The notes below the pieces were generated by a model. That model worked only from the letters and a program-made list of their open reading frames with translations, had not been told where the DNA came from and did no database searches. Source: Spirochaetaceae bacterium (lineage in GTDB: Bacteria; Spirochaetota; Spirochaetia; Treponematales; Breznakiellaceae). From it: a stretch of 9,299 nucleotides of DNA. The translations under genes and the position numbers were made by a program. The stretch lies in the NCBI GenBank assembly GCA_031258335.1, contig JAIRMY010000239.1, positions 1-9,299 on the forward strand, given 5' to 3'. Below, one piece after another: positions 6,718 to 9,299 of the stretch (the first letter of the stretch is position 1; each line of letters starts with the position of its first letter).

Positions 6718-6765
6718 ACTCACTGCCAAATGGCGGTAACGGTAAATTTTTTACGGAAAACATCT

Positions 6766-6793
6766 TTAAGTTTAAGGGTAAACACCCCAATTA
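6766..6793 (+). promoter_or_regulatory. Possible flagellar-type (sigma28) promoter of the chemoreceptor gene
   Basis: TTAAGTTT (6766-6773) matches TAAAGTTT at 7/8 positions. CCCAATTA (6786-6793) matches GCCGATAA at only 5/8, with a 12-nt spacer instead of 11. Chemoreceptor genes are often under this sigma factor, but the match is marginal. Confidence 0.25.
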
Positions 6794-6803
6794 CCCACAG
6801 AAT

Positions 6804-6807
6804 GGAG
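6804..6807 (+). promoter_or_regulatory. Shine-Dalgarno site of the chemoreceptor gene
   Basis: GGAG, 5 nt before the ATG at 6813; supports this start. Confidence 0.7.
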
Positions 6808-6812
6808 TATTT

Positions 6813-8978
6813 ATGAAGCTAAAGTTTCGTCTTAGTCTAATTGTCATTGTTATTGTCGCCGTAGTTGTCGCTACTGTTTCTATAGTCTTACTTTCCAGAG
6901 CGCGGGATATGCAGACCAGAACCGCGGAGAGTGAAATTACCAATCTTACAGGCGTCGCGTCAAAGAATCTGCAAATTAGTTTTGCGAGGTATTTGAACGC
7001 GATTTATGCGATTTCCTACGTGATGTCCGATTATAAAGATGTCGAAGCCGCATTGCGCAGAAAGCTGTTCGATCAGAATATGATGGCGGTTGTCGAAGGT
7101 TACGAGGAACTTGTAGGAATGTACACCGTTTGGATGCCCGGCACCATAGACAATGACCCGGAACCATACGATACATTCCTTACCCAGCGGTACACCCGCA
7201 ACGTTGAAAAATACAAACTGCGTAACGAACCGGGACAGGACTTGACCACAATCTACGCGACAATGACGGATGTGCCTACAGTGTCCAATGTTTTACCCGG
7301 AAAATTCTTGGGTAAAGATGTTTTTTTAATACGAATAACGGTTCCCGTAATGGATAAAGAAAAAAGATTGATCGGCGTAGTGGCAGCGAACATTGCTCTT
7401 GCCAATGCGGAAGATCTTATAAAAGAAGCCGCTACGTTTAAAAATGCGGGTTATACTAACGCACGTGAAATTCTGTACACGTCGGATGGTTCCATAGCGG
7501 CGCACTATGATGAGTCCATGATAGGCAAAAAGATCACCGATCCGGAATCAGTGAGAATACTTGGACAAAAAGCGGTTGACGATACACTGCAAACGCTGCG
7601 TACAGGTGAGCCTAACATAGGGCAAAACAGCGGGCGTTTCTTTGCCTCGTACCCGTTCCGTATCGGAAGCTCAAAAGAGACTTTGACGGTGCTTTCTTCC
7701 GTGCCGAGCGCCGAAGTGTTTTCCGATATAACGGATATGACCAGATTTACAATCATCCTCACGGCGGTTATGATAGTGGCGGCAGCGGTTATCATCTGGT
7801 TTGTATCGGGCAGTATAGTCAGCCGTATTGTGGTCGTCGGTCTCCGGATGAAAGACATAGCCCAGGGCGAGGGCGACCTTACCAGCCGAATCACGATAAA
7901 CGCCAATGATGAAATCGGAGAAATGGGCGGCTATTTCAATCAGACCATGGAGAAAATACAGAATTTGGTCAAAGCGATCAAGAATCAGACGGTAACACTT
8001 TCAGATATAGGCGCCGAACTCGCTTCCAACATGACGGAGACGGCGGCGGCGATAAACGAATTCACGTCTAACATTCAGAGCCTCAAAGGGCGGGTGGTAA
8101 ACCAGGCCGCTTCCGTTACCGAAACCAACGCCACCATGGAACAGATAACGCTGAATCTGGACAAACTCAACGGCCTTGTTGAAAAACAGACAGCCAATGT
8201 TTCCCAGTCGTCAAGCGCGGTTGAGCAGATGCTGGCAAACATACAGTCGGTAACGCAGACCCTGATTAAAAACGGCTCAAACGTAAAAGAGTTGGCGGAT
8301 GCCTCAGAAATAGGCCGCAACGGCCTGCAAGATGTAGCGGCGGACATACAGCAGATTGCCCGCGAATCCGAGGGACTCCTTGAAATCAACGCCGTGATGG
8401 AAAACATAGCGAGCCAGACTAACCTGTTGTCTATGAACGCCGCGATTGAAGCGGCCCACGCGGGAGAAGCGGGTAAGGGTTTCGCCGTTGTCGCCGATGA
8501 AATCCGCAAACTTGCCGAGTCCTCAGGCGAACAGTCCAAGACTATATCTTCTGTGCTGAAAAAAATTAAAGACAGCATAGACAAAATCACCCGTTCAACC
8601 GACGCGGTTCTGAATAAATTCGAGGCGATAGACAGCGGCGTGAAGACCGTCTCCGATCAGGAAGAAAACATCCGTAACGCGATGGAGGAACAAAACGCGG
8701 GAAGCCAGCAGATACTCGAAGCGATAAGCCGGTTGAACGAGGTTACGCAGCTCGTCAAGTCAAGCTCCAAAGAGATGCTGGACGGCAGCCGCGAGGTTAT
8801 CAACGAGAGTAAAAATTTGGGAAATGTAACGCAGGAACTCGAAAACGGCATGAACGAGATGGCTACAGGCGCCGAACAGATAAACACGGCGGTAAACCGT
8901 GTAAATGAAATCAGCGCGGAAAACAAGACCAATATCGATGTGCTCGTGGGCGAGGTTGGCAAATTCAAAGTAGAGTAG
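6813..8978 (+). CDS. Methyl-accepting chemotaxis protein with a Cache-like sensor domain
   Basis: Transmembrane chemoreceptor that controls CheA through CheW and so steers flagellar rotation. In order over 721 residues: TM1 about 8-28; an extracytoplasmic sensor of about 280 residues resembling a double Cache domain (typical strand pair FLIRITVPVMDKEKRLIGVVAANI at 171-194, written here as two motifs around Pro178 and Gly188); TM2 about 312-333; HAMP about 335-388; then a long helical hairpin with methylation helices. The conserved tip spans about 530-575, with SQTNLLSMNAAIEAAHAGE and GFAVVADEIRKLAE. The C-terminus lacks an NWETF-type CheR-docking pentapeptide. Where amino-acid-sensing Cache domains usually carry Asp in the final strand, I see Asn193, so an amino-acid ligand is doubtful. 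Its stop codon overlaps the Shine-Dalgarno of the rubrerythrin gene, suggesting joint expression. Confidence 0.95.
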   Translation: MKLKFRLSLIVIVIVAVVVATVSIVLLSRARDMQTRTAESEITNLTGVASKNLQISFARYLNAIYAISYVMSDYKDVEAALRRKLFDQNMMAVVEGYEELVGMYTVWMPGTIDNDPEPYDTFLTQRYTRNVEKYKLRNEPGQDLTTIYATMTDVPTVSNVLPGKFLGKDVFLIRITVPVMDKEKRLIGVVAANIALANAEDLIKEAATFKNAGYTNAREILYTSDGSIAAHYDESMIGKKITDPESVRILGQKAVDDTLQTLRTGEPNIGQNSGRFFASYPFRIGSSKETLTVLSSVPSAEVFSDITDMTRFTIILTAVMIVAAAVIIWFVSGSIVSRIVVVGLRMKDIAQGEGDLTSRITINANDEIGEMGGYFNQTMEKIQNLVKAIKNQTVTLSDIGAELASNMTETAAAINEFTSNIQSLKGRVVNQAASVTETNATMEQITLNLDKLNGLVEKQTANVSQSSSAVEQMLANIQSVTQTLIKNGSNVKELADASEIGRNGLQDVAADIQQIARESEGLLEINAVMENIASQTNLLSMNAAIEAAHAGEAGKGFAVVADEIRKLAESSGEQSKTISSVLKKIKDSIDKITRSTDAVLNKFEAIDSGVKTVSDQEENIRNAMEEQNAGSQQILEAISRLNEVTQLVKSSSKEMLDGSREVINESKNLGNVTQELENGMNEMATGAEQINTAVNRVNEISAENKTNIDVLVGEVGKFKVE

Positions 8979-8982
8979 GAGG
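8977..8982 (+). promoter_or_regulatory. Strong Shine-Dalgarno site of the rubrerythrin gene
   Basis: AGGAGG with a 6-nt spacer to the ATG at 8989. It overlaps the TAG stop of the chemoreceptor gene (8976-8978), so ribosomes ending the first gene sit on the start site of the second. Confidence 0.88.
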
Positions 8983-8988
8983 AAAACT

Positions 8989-9299
8989 ATGGAACTAAAA
9001 GGTTCAAAAACAGAGGCGAATCTCAAGGCGGCCTTTGCCGGGGAATCGCAGGCGCGGAACAAGTACACTTACTATGCGTCCAAAGCGGCGAAAGAAGGGT
9101 ACGAGCAGATTGCGGCGATTTTTCTGGAGAGCGCCGAGAACGAAAAGGAACACGCAAAAATGTGGTTCAAGGCGCTTCACAATGATGATGTGCCGGACAC
9201 GCTTACAAACCTCAACGATGCGGCGGACGGCGAAAACTACGAATGGACGGATATGTACGCGGCTTTTGCCAAAACCGCCCGTGAGGAAGGCTTCACAAA
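8989..9299 (+). CDS. rbr: Rubrerythrin (5' part, cut by the window edge)
   Basis: Cytoplasmic non-haem diiron protein that reduces hydrogen peroxide to water in anaerobes, usually taking electrons through rubredoxin. The first 103 codons are present; full-length proteins have about 190 residues. Expected diiron ligands seen so far are Glu19 (in FAGESQARNKY), Glu52 and His55 (in ENEKEHAKMWF), and Glu82 and Glu85 (in GENYEWTDMY). The remaining ligands (an ExxEH motif) and any C-terminal rubredoxin-like Cys4 iron site lie beyond the right edge, so I cannot tell a full rubrerythrin from a short form without that domain. The gene begins 10 nt after the chemoreceptor stop. Confidence 0.95.
   Translation, partial: MELKGSKTEANLKAAFAGESQARNKYTYYASKAAKEGYEQIAAIFLESAENEKEHAKMWFKALHNDDVPDTLTNLNDAADGENYEWTDMYAAFAKTAREEGFT

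Larger units (their letters stand above)
6572..6812. other. Divergent intergenic region between the metal regulator and chemoreceptor genes
   Basis: This 241-nt region has no convincing gene. It holds candidate promoters in both directions, three copies of GTAACG, a TTGACA hexamer on the plus strand (6665-6670), a small hairpin with an adjacent A-rich (minus: T-rich) tract at 6690-6717, and a tandem TTTAAG repeat (6765-6776). A minus-strand frame is open across most of it but starts with TTG, has no ribosome site and resembles nothing known. Confidence 0.7.

Noticed and set aside
6572..6790. A 72-codon minus-strand open frame ending directly before the regulator ATG
   Set aside because: It starts with TTG, has no Shine-Dalgarno, its product has no recognisable features, and it covers the region with promoter-like and repeat elements.
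1..9299. CRISPR arrays, insertion sequences, prophage or toxin-antitoxin modules
   Set aside because: No spaced direct repeats, transposase or integrase motifs, or paired small genes are visible on either strand.

Overview
The window looks like chromosomal housekeeping DNA from a motile anaerobic bacterium, most likely a Treponema-like spirochaete. That assignment is an inference from three things: a tRNA gene without an encoded CCA end, the style of a large membrane chemoreceptor, and a rubrerythrin next to it. No phage, insertion sequence, CRISPR array or obvious genomic island is visible.

Left part, minus strand (positions 2754 down to 1): a tRNA-Gly(GCC) is followed by tig (trigger factor), clpP and the first 232 codons of clpX, which runs off the left edge. 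One good sigma70-type promoter (TTGACT, 17 bp, TATAAA) lies just upstream of the tRNA. Short gaps and a 17-nt clpP/clpX overlap suggest a single transcript combining a tRNA, the ribosome-bound chaperone and the ClpXP protease.

Middle: a 522-codon gene of unknown function (2832-4400, plus strand) diverges from the tRNA. It converges on mnmG (gidA), overlapping it tail to tail by 12 nt. mnmG (minus) is preceded by a short DtxR/MntR-type metal regulator gene that ends in TGATG, so regulator stop and mnmG start share one base. A run of seven C bases on the coding strand sits just before this junction. This mnmG/regulator block is clearly richer in G+C than the tig block.

Right part: a 241-nt divergent intergenic region (6572-6812) separates the regulator from a plus-strand methyl-accepting chemotaxis protein gene. 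It contains three copies of GTAACG (two forming an inverted repeat), a TTGACA hexamer and a small hairpin with a T-rich tract. The chemoreceptor stop codon overlaps the strong Shine-Dalgarno sequence of a rubrerythrin gene, truncated at the right edge, so the two are probably co-translated.

The most interesting arrangement is a metal-sensing repressor coupled to a tRNA-modification gene and divergent from a chemoreceptor-rubrerythrin pair. This could link metal or redox state, oxygen avoidance and peroxide detoxification. That link is inference; the gene identities, except the unknown one, are firm.
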